Positions 47,701-59,638 of a stretch of DNA of 64,000 nt are shown here, piece by piece. Numbering within the stretch: the stretch's first letter is position 1; each line of letters opens with the position of its first letter. Where the stretch lies: contig JAHYIO010000006.1 of assembly GCA_020543525.1 (NCBI GenBank), positions 930,001 through 994,000 of the forward strand. Direction: 5' to 3'. The notes beneath the pieces are model-generated. The model was not told where the DNA came from, ran no database searches, and saw only the letters and a program-made list of their open reading frames with translations. The stretch is from Coriolopsis trogii (lineage: Eukaryota; Basidiomycota; Agaricomycetes; Polyporales; Polyporaceae). The position numbers and the translations under genes were made by a program.

Positions 47701-49617
47701 ACTCTGGAGCTTGTCAAATCCATCTTCCGGGATTCTCGAGCGAGCGTACCTCGGCTAGCAACTTTCCTGGCGGATTACGTCCGGGCGACGCTTCTTCGAC
47801 CTACCCCTCCAGAGCTCAAGGAAGTGGTCACCGTTCTTACCGACATAGCTCCTATCATCACGACTTACTCGACTACTGTAGACTTCTCTGGTGTCTTCGA
47901 TGTCGTGGCCAGTCTCGCGTCCAATACTGTGTTTGCCAACCAACCTGTGTTCGCTCGGGTATTGGTGAAGCAATACTGTGGCGCGGGGCTGGAAGCCTGT
48001 GAGGTGGCGGCATCGGAGAATCTGCTATGGAATCTGGCCGTCCGGGTTAGCTTGCTAAACCTCCTGGACAAGGCACTTCTTGCGATAGGCGCTGATGTCA
48101 TCGCAGAGCTGGAGAAGCGGGAACCAACATACGACTTCCTCTCAGGAATCATTCTGCCTTTCGTCCTGCGCATGAAGACATCCGTCGAGATCGCGAACGA
48201 TAGTCAATGGGCGGAAAAATGGCGCCGAGACGTCTATTCGAAGGCCTGGATGCGCTTGCTCGTATACGTCCTCAACGTGATCCAGCGAGCGGACTTCGTT
48301 CGCAGCGAGTCCAAGACTAACTTGACAGGTCTGGAACGGCGGAAATCCACCGATAGTCGATCAATAGCTTCTACACCAGAGCCCAAGCCTGCCATGGCCC
48401 TTGTGGTCGCGCTGCAGATTTTGAAGGTCATCGTGACCCGCGCAGAGCAAGACTTGTCGTCTGCCCTGCCAGGTATTTGGGGTCAGATTGGAGCCGTGTT
48501 GAGAGAGACCTTGGCGGACGGTGATGCAGGGTTTGCCATCCCTTCGCGTCCGGGTTACTCTGAGCCGCCCTCCCCGACCCATTCCCCGAAGGCTAGTGGG
48601 TTCAACCTCGGCGATGACAACCCCTTCCTCACCCCCTCCATGACGCCTTCTGCACCACGAAGCCGATCCCAGCGCAGGCCACGGATTATCGACTATATGA
48701 CATGGTCTCTGATCGAATGGCTCTGCCTTCGACGTAATCCACTCGCCCTGCAGATGCGCGTCTTCGTTCAGGAAAAAGTCGCCCTGCTACACCAAGAGCT
48801 CGTATCCAGCGGCGGGAGCGGTCTCGGCAGTGCCAGTCCCATCCTCGCCATGAGCGCATCGTTTCCCGGCAGCCCGATGCGCACCCCTCGCACCCGTCCC
48901 GTGTCCAACATCTTCTCCAAGCCGCGGCGCAGCTTCCTCGGTGCCGAGTCTGGGAGCGCGCTCTCCACCCCGCGCAGCTCGGCGCTCTTTACGAACTCGC
49001 TCCCCTCGTTCGATGAGTTCGGCATGCCCCAGTCCTCGACTCCACGCAGGCCGTCCTCCGAGGACCGCCAGGCGGGGTACATGCTCATGCCGAGCCCGCT
49101 CTCGCCCACTCGCCGCGCCGCGCGCGAGTCCGGCCCTAAGATCGTTCACCTCGGGCCCGTCCGCCCGATCTCACCCTCGGGCGGAAGCGACTCGCATGGA
49201 TTCGGCGGCGGCGGCGGGAACGCGCGCTCGTTTTCCCCGAGCGGGCGGCGGAGCGGGAGCGGGCTGGGGATGGGGCGGAGCGCGCTCGCGCTCGCACGGG
49301 AGATGGTCGTGGAGAGCCCGGTGCTGGTGCGGATGACGACGAGGCGGATCCGCGTCGCGCAGGCAATGCTCGGTTATCCGCTCCTCCCGCTCGCGAGCGT
49401 GTCCTCCATGGATTCGAGCGATGGGTATATGGGCGACCTGCCGCTGGAGACGGAGGGCCTCGTGCGTGCGTGGTCGCGGACGGAGGCAGTGGAGGCGCTC
49501 GTGCAGGAGGCGAAGGACCTCATCGACGAGTGGCGGGAAGATGGCGGGGAGCTGAACGGTGGCGAGGACAGTGGAATTTTGGTCGATATGGAAGAGCCGA
49601 GGAGTGGCCAGCCATAG
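41786..49617 (+). CDS. Very large helical-repeat protein, possibly UNC80-like
   Basis: About ten exons. The last is 4.2 kb (about 45391-49617). The protein is roughly 2300-2400 residues. The N-terminus is Ser/Pro-rich and disordered (RPLPRRLFSLDSLKKQRSGS). Then come long alpha-helical HEAT/ARM-like stretches, for example WTLHHLVEEYWTSSDSS and IRRKAVQRVATMASWRFQLL. A Ser/Pro island lies at about 45740-45880. Helical repeats return with MVRTAQNLLFLNILKRNAQD, and a Ser/Gly/Pro-rich stretch (48560-49290) precedes a final helix pair (VEALVQEAKDLIDEW). No enzymatic motif or membrane helix was seen. Size, helical architecture and the central block resemble UNC80, the cytoplasmic scaffold of NALCN channels, whose fungal relative is Cch1. 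This link is from memory of family layout and is tentative. Confidence 0.7.
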
Positions 49618-50111
49618 AGTTCTGCGACCGCGCTTGCCGAGACTGGGACCAACGGATTCATATGTCACGGATAGATCTACTGTGCTCAACGTATGTTAGA
49701 ACGACTGATGAATGTCTTGCATAATGTTCCTGTGTACTGTCAAGTCTCGTCATCGTCATATACTGTCATAATATATTCCATTGCATTCGTTTGTCAGCCA
49801 TCTACGCACACATCCATCGCGCAGGGTATCGCTGTGAGGTATAAGATTGTAGACAGGCCTCACAAGGTCCAAGAAGAACGCGTGCGACATGAACATGTGC
49901 CATAGAAGACCAATGCTGTTCCGAGATCAGGACAACAGCGACTATACATTAGGGTACATCCACAGCTCCAGAGGATAAGTATAGAGAGATCCAAAATACC
50001 AAAGCGACTCGAGACTTAGAAAAACCCAAGCCCCTAGACGAGAGACGACAAGACACCCGCAAAAGCCGGAACTCGGAGATAACAGAACCAACCCAAGGGC
50101 TCGGTCGTCGC
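49618..50111. other. Convergent 3' region
   Basis: Nothing seen. The large gene (+) and the GH16 gene (-) both end here. Confidence 0.45.
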
Positions 50112-52143
50112 TCAAAGCAAGACAGCACCGAGCGCCATGAACGCGGCCGCAGTGAGCGCCCCGGCCCACGGGCCAGCGTGGGCGCGGAGCGAGCTTGCGC
50201 CGTTCACGGTCGTCTGGTTCGTGACCTGGATCGCGGGGGTGAACGCGGACGCGTTCGTACCGTACACGTACGACTGCGCGTTCGCCGGGTTCGACTTGCT
50301 GTCCGCGCACGCAACGGTGACGGACTCGACGAGCGCGTAGAAGTGGCCCGCAGACTTGTAGTCCGGATCGTTCCAGTCGATCAGGCCCCCGGCCCATTCG
50401 ATCGTGCCCTGCCCGGAGGCCTCGATGCCCGCAGGCCAGATACTGTGTACATGAGGACGTGTATGAGATGGAGAAGGAGGTCTGTGTACACGCAGGGGGG
50501 TGGTGCTCACCTGAGCTGGACGCGGGAGGGTGTGCTGGGGTACCGAGCAACGCCGCTGTCGTCGATGGTGTCAGAGCGCTTGAGCGTGCGGACCGTCTTT
50601 CCGTCAATAGCCCAGCTTAGCTGGTCCTCCTGCCAGTCGATCTGCAGACAGAAAGTATGAGTATCCCATGAAAAGACTCAACAGCATTTGAACACACTGA
50701 CCGTGTAGTCGTGGTAGTTGCTGAAGGTGTCCGAGAGGTCACCGTGTGTTCCACCGACAGTCTTTTCGGCTGGGAGCGCAGGAAAGGTTAGGTATCTACA
50801 CATGCTAGAGACAGGAGACGGGAGGCAAAGATACGCACGAATGTATCCCTGCCAGAAGAAGTTGGATTGACCCTCGGTGGTCTTGGCACCAGGGAACTCC
50901 CAGTCAATCTCGTCGTGGATATCCGACATCGTGATGAATGCGGTCACAACGCCACCCCAGCGGCCGGTCTTGACTATGAACTACGAGTCAGCATGCTCCA
51001 GTCAAATTCATGTCTTGGATATGCTTACTCCTAGCGGTAATAGTGCCGTAATGAACGTAGCGGGTGGACGACAGACGAGTTCCGCCGTTGTCTTGAGTGA
51101 GGATCATGGCCATCTCACCGGTCGTGGAGTTGAGGATGGTGCCAGAGTTCACCACCCAGTCATACTTGGTCGCGTTGCCGTCAAAGTACGTCGCGTTCGT
51201 GAGGATGCGAGAGAAGTCGGAGAAAGTGTGCTGTAGTTATCATTTCAGTTCGAGTTTCCTGACCGCCACGGCGCTGAAAAGGCTGAATAGACGGATACAA
51301 GACGCGCATTGTTGGCGGTGGCGATGTTCCGGTGCGCAGACATGCCTGCATCTGTTCGTCATAGACCGCAGTATCACGACCGCAGATAGCGAGGCGTAAC
51401 GGGATTGCGGTAGCGGCATGTAAGTGAGGTGTGTCAATCGGCGGGGACGCAAGTGAGACCAAGCCGGAGCGAGATGGCTTGCTTCCTTGGCATGTTGCAG
51501 CATAAGCCTTTCCTTTGGGCATGTCTCGTAGTGCGAGTATAGAAAACGGATGAGCGTTCCGTGCATCGTGCAACGAGGCGCGGTTCGGCGAGCCGTATAA
51601 GCGATGCCGTCTATCCCGCCGACTGCTTCCGTTACACTCTGCGCCCGGCGAGGCCGGAGGCGTTCTCGACGTGGGGAAAGAGACGAGGGCGATGCAAGAG
51701 CGAGGGTGATGGAGGCAAAGAGAAAACAAGACGCACCTTGGCATCTTGGCAGACAGGCTCCGGCATGCACGACGTGAGAGTGTTGGATGCGAGCGGGTTG
51801 CAACCTCCCAAGCAGAACTACCACACCCCAAGTCATGCGTCAATGCCATGGAGACATGTTTCGTCAACTGCAGCAGACACATACGCTGTCAGATCCGCAA
51901 AAGCCGAATTCACCTGAGAAGGTTTGAGTAAAGTGCAGACAGGAAAGATTGGAGTGACATACTGCAGCAAGGTGCGTCGGCACCGCACAAGGAGGTGGCA
52001 TTGCTGTACAAAGCATGGACCGTTCATATCCGTGCACATACGGCTCGCAGGTGATGGAAGACACACCAAGTTTGTTGAGCGGAAACGACGGAGAGAGAAG
52101 CGAGGAGTGAGACGACGAGCGGGATGGAGAGCTTGAAAGACAT
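50112..52143 (-). CDS. CRH-family GH16 chitin-glucan transglycosylase, GPI-anchored
   Basis: Cell-wall enzyme expected to cross-link chitin to beta-glucan (Crh1/Crh2/Utr2 type). Signal peptide MSFKLSIPLVVSLLASLSVVSA. After three small exons are joined, a Cys-rich chitin-binding-like module appears: CNATSLCGADAPCC, SEFGFCGSDSFCLGGCNPL and SCMPEPVCQDAK. Then comes the GH16 domain with the catalytic motif DEIDWEF (about 50895), GQSNFFWQGY before it ends, HDYTIDWQEDQLSWAIDG and QLSIWPAG. The C-terminus NGASSLRAHAGPW plus a hydrophobic tail (GALTAAAFMALGAVLL) is a GPI-attachment signal. The intron at 51231-51736 is 506 nt, far longer than the others; the flanking exons join directly as in homologues, so no exon seems missing. 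Confidence 0.93.
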
Positions 52144-52376
52144 GGTAGCGCGATTTGGTAGAGACAGGGAGCGAGAGAGAGCGTATGGAGACGATCTGGA
52201 AGTGAAGACCAGCAGCCCAGATGGGAATCGAGAACAAAGATGCGCACAAGCCCAACACAAGCAACCGTCAGTGCAATCCTCTGCTCGGCTGCTTCGGCAA
52301 CGACCTTTCCCCACTCGGTCTCCCATACCCGCTGGTCCAGGAAGTGCCTCTAAAATGATAGATCTATGCTTACATT
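52144..52376. promoter_or_regulatory. Upstream region of the GH16 gene
   Basis: 233 nt between the tRNA gene and the GH16 start, both on -. Purine-rich on + near 52085-52170 and so pyrimidine-rich on the coding strand. Confidence 0.4.
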
Positions 52377-52446
52377 GCATTAAGGGGGAATCGAACCCCC
52401 GGCGGGTCGATGGCAACGACCCAGGTTACCACTACCCCATTAATGC
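52377..52446 (-). tRNA. tRNA-Gly (anticodon GCC)
   Basis: 70 nt without CCA or intron. Acceptor stem GCATTAA pairs perfectly with TTAATGC. The anticodon stem GGTCG/CGACC encloses loop TTGCCAT with anticodon GCC. The T arm is GGGGG-TTCGATT-CCCCC. The D stem GGGT/ACCT has one G-U pair. The A box (TAGTGGTAA) and B box (GGTTCGATTCC) for RNA polymerase III are present. The length and layout match eukaryotic nuclear tRNA-Gly(GCC). Confidence 0.95.
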
Positions 52447-53216
52447 TTAGTTACACTGTGCTTTAACAAACATATGATGTCGCAGGATTCACAAACCACG
52501 GCATCCCGCCGGCATCGTACTGTACACACCGTCTGATACCATCACGCACATCTCGTACATATTGATAATGCGCTTCCCCACACATCGGGTCCGAAGAATG
52601 AAGCAAGCAGGTCATGCTCGGCTCGCACGCGCACATCGAGCAGTCCGTATACAGTCGTGAGAGGGCCGGGAGGCCTATAGTGAGAGTCACGGGTTGACAC
52701 AATCACTAACCACTCCACATCTCAGCATTCATCTATTATCGAAGTCCACCACTCTGCGCATCGTCTAGAAGACACCATACGACGCCTTTCCGAGTTTGAC
52801 AGAACTTCAGGAGTACGCAAATCAGCGGCTTTCAGTGAGTATTTATACTTGAAGGCCACGCCGGAGCTTCTGCCCGTAGCCTGCAGGGCTTCCTCAGCCT
52901 ATGGAAGACCATCATGGAAGAATACGGTCCAGTGGATACCTAGTATATTTTGAAACTGATACTTTCTCATAGGTAGTCTATCCTAGTCTGATTGATGTAC
53001 CAACCGTCGTCACTTCGGGCCATCGACTTCAAGTCGGACGTACGAGGGAGGACAACCAGGCAAGTGGCATCATGTCGTCTGAATAGAGTCCATTCCACTG
53101 TTCCTTCTCACAATTCTACCTCACGGAACCCGTCTGTTCCAACCACCTCTTCTGGTACCCTCGCCGCATGGCTGAGAAATCAACTTCGTCAGGAACTAAC
53201 AAATGTTTAGGTTGTC
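52447..53216. other. Intergenic region, no supported gene
   Basis: Short ORFs only. Probably the promoter side of the Cys-rich membrane protein and the 5' flank of the tRNA gene. Confidence 0.4.
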
Positions 53217-54810
53217 ATGGAGCTCGCTGTATATGTCTCAAGCAGCTCCGCCTGTTGGTGGCCACAGAAACTCGACATGTTTGCCCTCGCTCTAATATGT
53301 CTCCTCTGGCATGGACTTCCCTCTAATCCGCCACTGGCAGTACAGGCGCAGGAAACCGACGCGAACTGTAGTGAGGCATATGACTGGGTAAGGTTCATAT
53401 GTATTCTGGACGCATGGACTTTACGCTCAAGACTACTCTTGCAGATGCGGAATTCCCTGGGTCAAAGTCCATGCCTAGTCAACGCCTGGCTAGGTGTCCC
53501 TTGCAGTCCCCAAGGCAAGTCATGATTCACGTTCACCTCACGAGAGTGCTCATCGAGTTCAGGATGGATCACACGCGCTCTTCCCTCGGGTGGAAGATAC
53601 CCCGGGCCATCCTACAATAGCACCTTCTCACCCAATCCGTGCATATGCAACACGGTCTCCTACTCGACTCTCGCGGCCTGCGCAGTGTGTCAGGGTTACA
53701 TTGACGGATCTGGAATAGTCGAGTACGTGCAGCGCTATGAGATTCTGTCACTTTGATTTATACTACCCAGCTGGGACACCTACGCTCAAGACTGCCCCGG
53801 AGAAGGCATCGAACTTGACGGGTATGTGAGACTCCTACACTCATTGAACGGTGGCGTGGTTGACACGATTGAGCACAGATACCCCAAATCCGTCCCTAAT
53901 AAGACCGCTGTCCCTGCCTGGGCCTACCACGATCTCAACGTGCGAACCTCCGGCTTCGGATATACGATAATGGCTGACGATGATTGCTTTATAGTCTAAC
54001 GGGATGTTGGACTTGGAGGTCGCGCTGTCCCTGGCAAACATGCGTCAGTTCTGGACCTAATCTCATACCATTCTTTAGTCTGATCCGTTCATGACCAACA
54101 GATCTTCCTGAGAGCACAGCTCCTGCTCCCGGGCCAACCACGACAGCGTATACCTCCTCCGCAATCACCGCTGCCACGAACAGTGCATCCACAACCCTCA
54201 ATTCTAGTCCTCCATCCAACACCGCACGAACGCCGGACGACCACACAGAGCCATCCGGATCCCGCGGCCGCACCTCTCTGATAGCCGGCGGCACTGTAGG
54301 GAGTGCCTTCGCCTTGCTCCTGTTGGTGCTGCTCGCATGTGCGTTGATACTCCATCGTCGCCGCACCCGTCGTTCCATGTCTACTCTTCCCTTGGATTCC
54401 GTCGCCTACCCCCGCGAATTCGAGATGCGCACTATCCCAACCGACTATCATGTGCGGCCTTACGCTCCCTCGGACGTCTACGCCACCCCGGCGTTCGACC
54501 TCACCCGGAAGATCCAAGGGTCCACGATACACGTACGTCTCACCCCCTCCTTCTCGTCTTCTCACTTCAAATTCCATTCAATTCCTGACGGCTCGCATTC
54601 AAAAAGGCACCCGTCATCACGCCACTCACCCCTCTGCATCTTGACACGACTCAGGCGTCGCGCACCCCAGTGTCGACTGGGAGGAGGCACGTGCCACATG
54701 CGACTTCCCCTCCCCTCCACCTAGACGCCTCACGGTCACCCCTACCTGAGAGTCTCGCTACTTCGACGACTGTTGTCCCAGTAGCTCGTGGCTTCTGTGG
54801 TAAACCATAA
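53217..54810 (+). CDS. Cys-rich secretory-pathway protein with one membrane helix, uncharacterised
   Basis: A signal peptide is present in exon 1; either the ATG at 53217 or the one at 53277 (MFALALICLLWHG) could be used, and the latter gives the cleaner signal. The luminal or extracellular part has a conserved Cys pattern: NSLGQSPCLVNAWLGVPCSP, PCICNTVSYSTLAACAVCQG, WDTYAQDCPGEG, then VPAWAYHDLN and LDLEVALSLANM. A Ser/Thr/Pro-rich stalk leads to one transmembrane helix (GTVGSAFALLLLVLLACALI), an RRRTRR stop-transfer signal and a cytoplasmic tail with Pro/Thr-rich ends. Exons are tiny. The intron at 53515-53562 uses a GC donor (CAAG then GCAAGT). The family is common in Agaricomycetes as far as I recall, with no function assigned. 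A cell-surface sensor or adhesion role is only a guess from topology. Confidence 0.8.
53515..53562 (+). other. GC-AG intron in the Cys-rich membrane protein gene
   Basis: The exon ends CAAG, the intron starts GCAAGT and ends GTTCAG, 48 nt. Phase 1 on both sides yields CSPQGWITRALPSGGRYPGP, which restores the pattern found in this protein family. Confidence 0.65.
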
Positions 54811-55486
54811 GTCATGACGTAGACGAGACTAGCGTGACAGCCGGATTCGTAGTATTCAAACAGGGGTCCTATTCAGATACTTGTATGTACATTTCAGTGT
54901 TCACCTCCGTTAGAGACACTCTTCGGTACTTCTTCGGCATACGATTCCATGGAGATTGAGACATCACTGGAGACGAAGCAATCTTTGACAGAAGGCAAGC
55001 TGTCCAGTGCCTTCGTCGCAAGAAGCAGAGCGTCGTTGGCTACTACAATGGAAATACTGTCAAAAATGCTGTGTGGAAGAACGCGAAGGGACTTCGTCGA
55101 CTGCCTGCCAATCCTGGACAGCCAACAAACTCGCAGACAATCCGGACACGGGTGACTGTGTGATATTGCCAAAACAAATGTATTTGTCTCAATGAAGAGC
55201 ACAGCATGCATGGTCCATGTACGAATTGCAGTATAGAAGCAAAGGGAAGGATTAATTAATAGTGTTGTCCGTATACGATGATGCTGAAAGTGTTGAAGTG
55301 AGTGAGGGTGAATATAATAGAAAACTATGAGAGGACGCACTTCGACTCATGACTCACTTCAATACTAAAAGGCAAATACGCTACCGAGAGAATGCAGAGA
55401 ACGAGAAAATCCGATGGGGAAGCCTTGCAGGGTATAGGAGGAACCAGGTGTCGCGATGGATGTACGGGGCGTGGGCCTCCAGATCT
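54811..55486. other. Convergent 3' region
   Basis: Nothing supported. A 148-codon - strand ORF (54894-55340) has no domain and lies between two gene ends. Confidence 0.4.
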
Positions 55487-57251
55487 TCACGAAACATAAG
55501 ACGACCGCAATATCGGAGAGGACGGCGTAGAGAAGCGATGAGCTGCTGAGAACAGGTGTTGATGGGGAGTCTCGTGCCACGGGCTGTGATTCATCACAAA
55601 TGAGCTTCGAGCACCGAATCACACGTCAAGTCACAACACACCTGATCGGGGCCGAGCTGGGACGAACGCCAGTAATCGGCACATACAGCAATGGTGTGGC
55701 ATACGGAGATTGAGGGTTGACCGCCAAGAGACCTCCTTTTGTGAGCGCGGCCAGACCAGCGGCAGAGAAACCTGAGCCAGGATAGACAGGAGTCACAGAA
55801 GCAAGCACAGTGTTGTTGCCCAGATCAGTCTGCACTACGAACGGAGGCGCGTGAGGATTCAGTCCAATCTTGCCGTCCGCGTCGTTGCTTGTGCGTACGA
55901 ATTCTACACTGAGAGGTGTGTTCGAGTAAGCCTGACCATGCAAGGCTTGTGCAGCCTCTGTCGCCTGAGAAGAAGCCGTATATTCCACGATAGCCGAGAC
56001 GTGAGTACGATCACCAGAGTCCGAGGGCAAAATCTCCAGCTTTTTGATGTCGCCGTAAGGACCGAGTAGAGGATGAAGGTCAGCTACCTGAGAGAACAAG
56101 ACGGCAGGAAGGTTTTTGATGAGCAGAGAAGGAGTTTGAGGCGCAAAATTAGGCGTCGGCGGGCACTCAGGTGGTGTGACCATGATGGATGCTTGAAGAG
56201 GAGCCGGAGGACTGACGGTCTTGAGATCGAAGGGTGCCGGAGATGGCGTGGGAGACGGGTTAGACAAGATGGTAGCTCGATCCCCACCGTCCAGAAAACC
56301 TGTGCCCGATCAGAATATAGATAGACAGTGATGCGGGTATCAAATACCTTCCGATCGTTGCACGACCGCCCAGGATACATCGATGACATGTCCTCTAGCA
56401 GAGAAACGTAAGCGAAGGTGAAGATGTAAGGGTGGACACGCACTTGATCTCTTTGCGATTCAGACCTTCCATGGCGGCCTTAGCCTCATGGTGTTGAGTC
56501 ATAACGATGAAACCACGGCGCCTGGATGCGTTGTCGACAGTAGCCAGTATGACGGCATGAGCCACGGTCCCGAACCGAGAGAACAATTCCGCAAACTCGA
56601 CTCTGAGTATGCACATTGAGGACGCGAGGGGCATATGTGATTGCAATTCACGTACTTGTTGAGATCAAAGGGTAGTCCCAACACATAAAGGTTACGGCGG
56701 CCGTCGGAATGTCTGCCTGACTTCAAGTTGCGAGGAACTTCCGAGGAAGGGGCAAAGGCTACAGCTCTGTAGGAGCCATGAGTGTATCAATACATCAGAT
56801 GCCAGTTGCCAGTTGCCAGACTTACATAGGGCTGCCGCCCACATTGTATCCAGACATGCACAACGCCTTCCTTTGGGAGAAATATTGGTAAGAAAGGAGC
56901 GCATATAGTGACCAGGACTCACTTTGCCGCATCCTGTGTAGAGAACGATAGCGCGTAGTAGCGACGCCCACCCTCATGGTGCTCTTCGCACTTGGTGATA
57001 TCACCTGGCGTGCAGTCATGACGTGAGCGATTGGCCATATGGAGTAGCGAGAGGAATACCACCTACCAATAAGGTTACTGAACAAGTCAAGAATCTCTCT
57101 TCGAGAGACTACTCGCGAGTATCTCAGCATAGGGCATAGGGATCGACGTGGCACATGCAAGTAAATACTGACCGCCGTCAGTGACGTTGTTGACGTGCAC
57201 AGTGAAGCCTTCGCGATTGAACTTGAACATGGGGTTTGAAGATGGCGACAT
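55487..57251 (-). CDS. RNA-binding protein with three RRM domains
   Basis: The start gives MSPSSNPMFKFNREGFTVHV. RRM1 runs across exons 1-4 (FTVHVNNV, then SRREILDLFSNLIGDITKCE, then RRYYALSFSTQDAAKKAL). RRM2 has RNP2 NLYVLGLPFDLN and RNP1-like RRRGFIVM (about 56500-56720). A Pro/Ser-rich linker (NPSPTPSPAPFDLKTV) leads to RRM3 (SLLIKNLPAVLFSQV, LHPLLGPYGDIKKLEIL, VSAIVEYTASSQA). Aromatic residues at RNP1 are partly missing in RRM3. The 3' end is uncertain: an intron from about 55636 with phase 2 gives a final exon ending SSYVS at 55487; without it the frame stops at 55626. Probably a nuclear or cytoplasmic mRNA-binding regulator. The RNA target cannot be inferred. Confidence 0.85.
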
Positions 57252-57909
57252 TGTGTGAGGGAAGTAAAGGAGGGGAGTTGCGCTGGGTATATGAACAAGA
57301 AGCAAGAAAAGAGAGCAAGAGTAAGACGAATGAAGAGGTTGGAGAAGAAGAACGTCCGGCTAAGCCCGGTGCTCGTCCGCGGGTTTTGGCCAAGATACTT
57401 TCTCACGCCACCGACGCGTCAATGACGCGTTGGGACGCGTCTAGCGCGCGCTTCATTACTTGTTCTGAACCTCCACCGTGAAGAACAGTGGCCAATCGAC
57501 ATCGAGCTGTGGAATATCGCGGTGCGTCTTTCAGTCTATTCAAAGACTTTACTAAGTCTGTTATGACTATAGACCCCAGACACATCATAGTACAAAGTTC
57601 TGAAATCGCATCGACGTCCTGTTAACCTCTGTTCCCCGCGCCTGTCAGATCAGCGTAAGTTCACTTGCAGGAGTCGTTAGTGCATATTTGCAGCGCAGAG
57701 TAGATACTTGACGCATATTCGGGAGCTTTGTATGTCTATGAACACTGACTTTACGAACGAGACCGTGGAATTGCCTTGTCTCTGTCACGGCATCCTCGGT
57801 TCGCTACTTGTGCACGGACGGAATTGTATACTGTATCACTCACATACTTGTGCCCGTTTGTTAGAAATACGTCAAAGCTAACCACCTTTACCCAACATAG
57901 CTCCTCACC
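57252..57909. promoter_or_regulatory. Divergent promoter region between RRM and Rad51-like genes
   Basis: No gene seen in about 660 nt. Confidence 0.4.
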
Positions 57910-59638
57910 ATGTCCCAGCGGTCGTTGTCTTCCTTATTTCTCCCATTGACTACCCTTTCTGCGCTCGCGGCAGCAGGCTATGAAACCGTCAGCGATCTAT
58001 CAAACTCAACTCCAGAGCTACTGTCCGCAGGTATGTCAGCACATTATAACCACCTCCCTTCTAGCCCCTACACTCACAGCATTACATGCCGTTTATGATT
58101 CCCCCTCCCCAATGCAGATCTCAACATCCCTCTCCCGGCTTCACAAGCTATTTTCTCAGCCACTCGCCCATCGGCTGCATTACCCATGACCCAATCTGCA
58201 GCAGCGATGATAGGCGTGACTAAGTTCTACTCCACCGCGTGTCCTACTCTCGACCGACTCCTTCGCGGCGGCCTCAGACGCGGGTCCGTACTGGAAATAA
58301 ACGGCCCTCCGGGGTCCGGGAAGGAACACATTGCTGTGAACGCGGTCAAGTCATTTGTCGACGACAAACAGGCCGTCCTCTTCGTCGGTACGCTTTCGGA
58401 CCAGGGCACACGCCCAGTCTGGCCCTTGCCCTGTGCCCAATTATAGCCCGGCTGACCTCCCAGCGCATCCGCAGACATGCAGAACATGGTTCCTCCCGCC
58501 ACCATCAAGAGAATCCTGTCGAGTGAGTGACACCTAGAGGGGTGCCGCCTGCGGTGTCGTTTTGTACCAGATTAACGCCTTCCCTTCCGCCCCTTTCACT
58601 CCTCTAGGAAGTCCAACAGCCCCAGCTGGCGGGCTCGATCTCGTCCATTACCAAACTTTACATACACCGGTCGAGCTCGTTGTATTCCTCCAGAACCTCC
58701 CTGCCTATCTGGACGCGTACCCGTCCGTGAGTACGTTCGCCCGTCCCAGCTGCTGCTGACTATCGCCGCGGAAAACTGACCTTCTCGCATACACGCTCCT
58801 TCCGTGACCCCGCTCGAAACCCCCGACATTCCTGCGCGGCTGCGCGCACAGACCGGCCTGCTGGTCCTGAACTCTCTTACGTTCCCTATCCAGTTCGAGT
58901 TCAAACGCGACGCGCTTCTGGAGAGGCTCAAGCAGACGCTCGCTCGCGCGTGTGCTTCTATGAACCTAACAGTACGTAAGAGTAGCTCTTGCGTGCGACC
59001 TCGACCCTTGGGCCTCCCCCGATCCTATCAGAAGTATCGACCCGGAAATAAATCTCATGGCATGCATTGATTCGTGCAGGTGATTATCACAAGCCACCTC
59101 CAGTCGAAGCCGCTCGATGGGTCCGGGACGGGCTCGCCGAAATGGATCATGATACCGACCTGCAGTGCGTGTTTGCCTTTTACTCCTATAGGCGTTTCGT
59201 ACTGATGTCCTGACACAACTGTGTCCTGCTTATGAACATCGCCTCCTGCCGCCGACTGCCTCCATATGGCCTAGGCCACAGCGACTTCCCGGAAGGGCGG
59301 ACGTATAGGGTGATGATTGTGCCGCAGTGGAAGACATCGGGGTCAGTCTAGCTTTCTCTCAGCACCTGGGATGGGAGGCACGATGCAGCGGCGCTGACTT
59401 CGCATTGGCTGCTCGCTGCTGCCCTCCGCTATCCACAGCGTGATGCGTCTCATTTACTCCCCGCACATGCCAAAGGACACCCCTGCTTCGCAGGTCCCAG
59501 AGGAGTCATACCAGAGGGTACGTCACCTGTCGTCTCCATGCTCTTTCCTTCACCCTCCTTCCCCACCCATTTTAGCCACCCCCGTGCTCACCGATCTGCT
59601 TTCGCCCCTTCATGCAGATCGGGGGCGTGATCCAGTAG
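57910..59638 (+). CDS. Divergent Rad51 paralogue (Rad51C/Rad55-like)
   Basis: RecA/Rad51-superfamily protein expected to aid homologous recombination as a mediator. The N-terminal helical domain has LTTLSALAAAGYETVSDLSN. Then come CPTLDRLLRGGLRRGSVLEI, Walker A GPPGSGKEH (Glu after Lys in place of Thr/Ser), AVLFV, VHYQTLHTPVELVVFLQNLP, the Walker B region TGLLVLNSLTFPIQFE (Asn where most family members have Asp), ALLERLKQTLARACASMNL, VIITSHLQSKP (the ssDNA-loop region) and the C-terminal strands YRVMIVPQWKTSG and VMRLIYSP. The stop follows IGGVIQ at 59636-59638. About eight exons. The two motif changes suggest weak or absent ATP hydrolysis, as in several Rad51 paralogues (inference). Assignment to a specific paralogue is not possible by eye. 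Confidence 0.82.

Noticed and set aside
54894..55340. 148-codon - strand ORF
   Set aside because: Lies between two convergent gene ends with no domain, signal or splice support.
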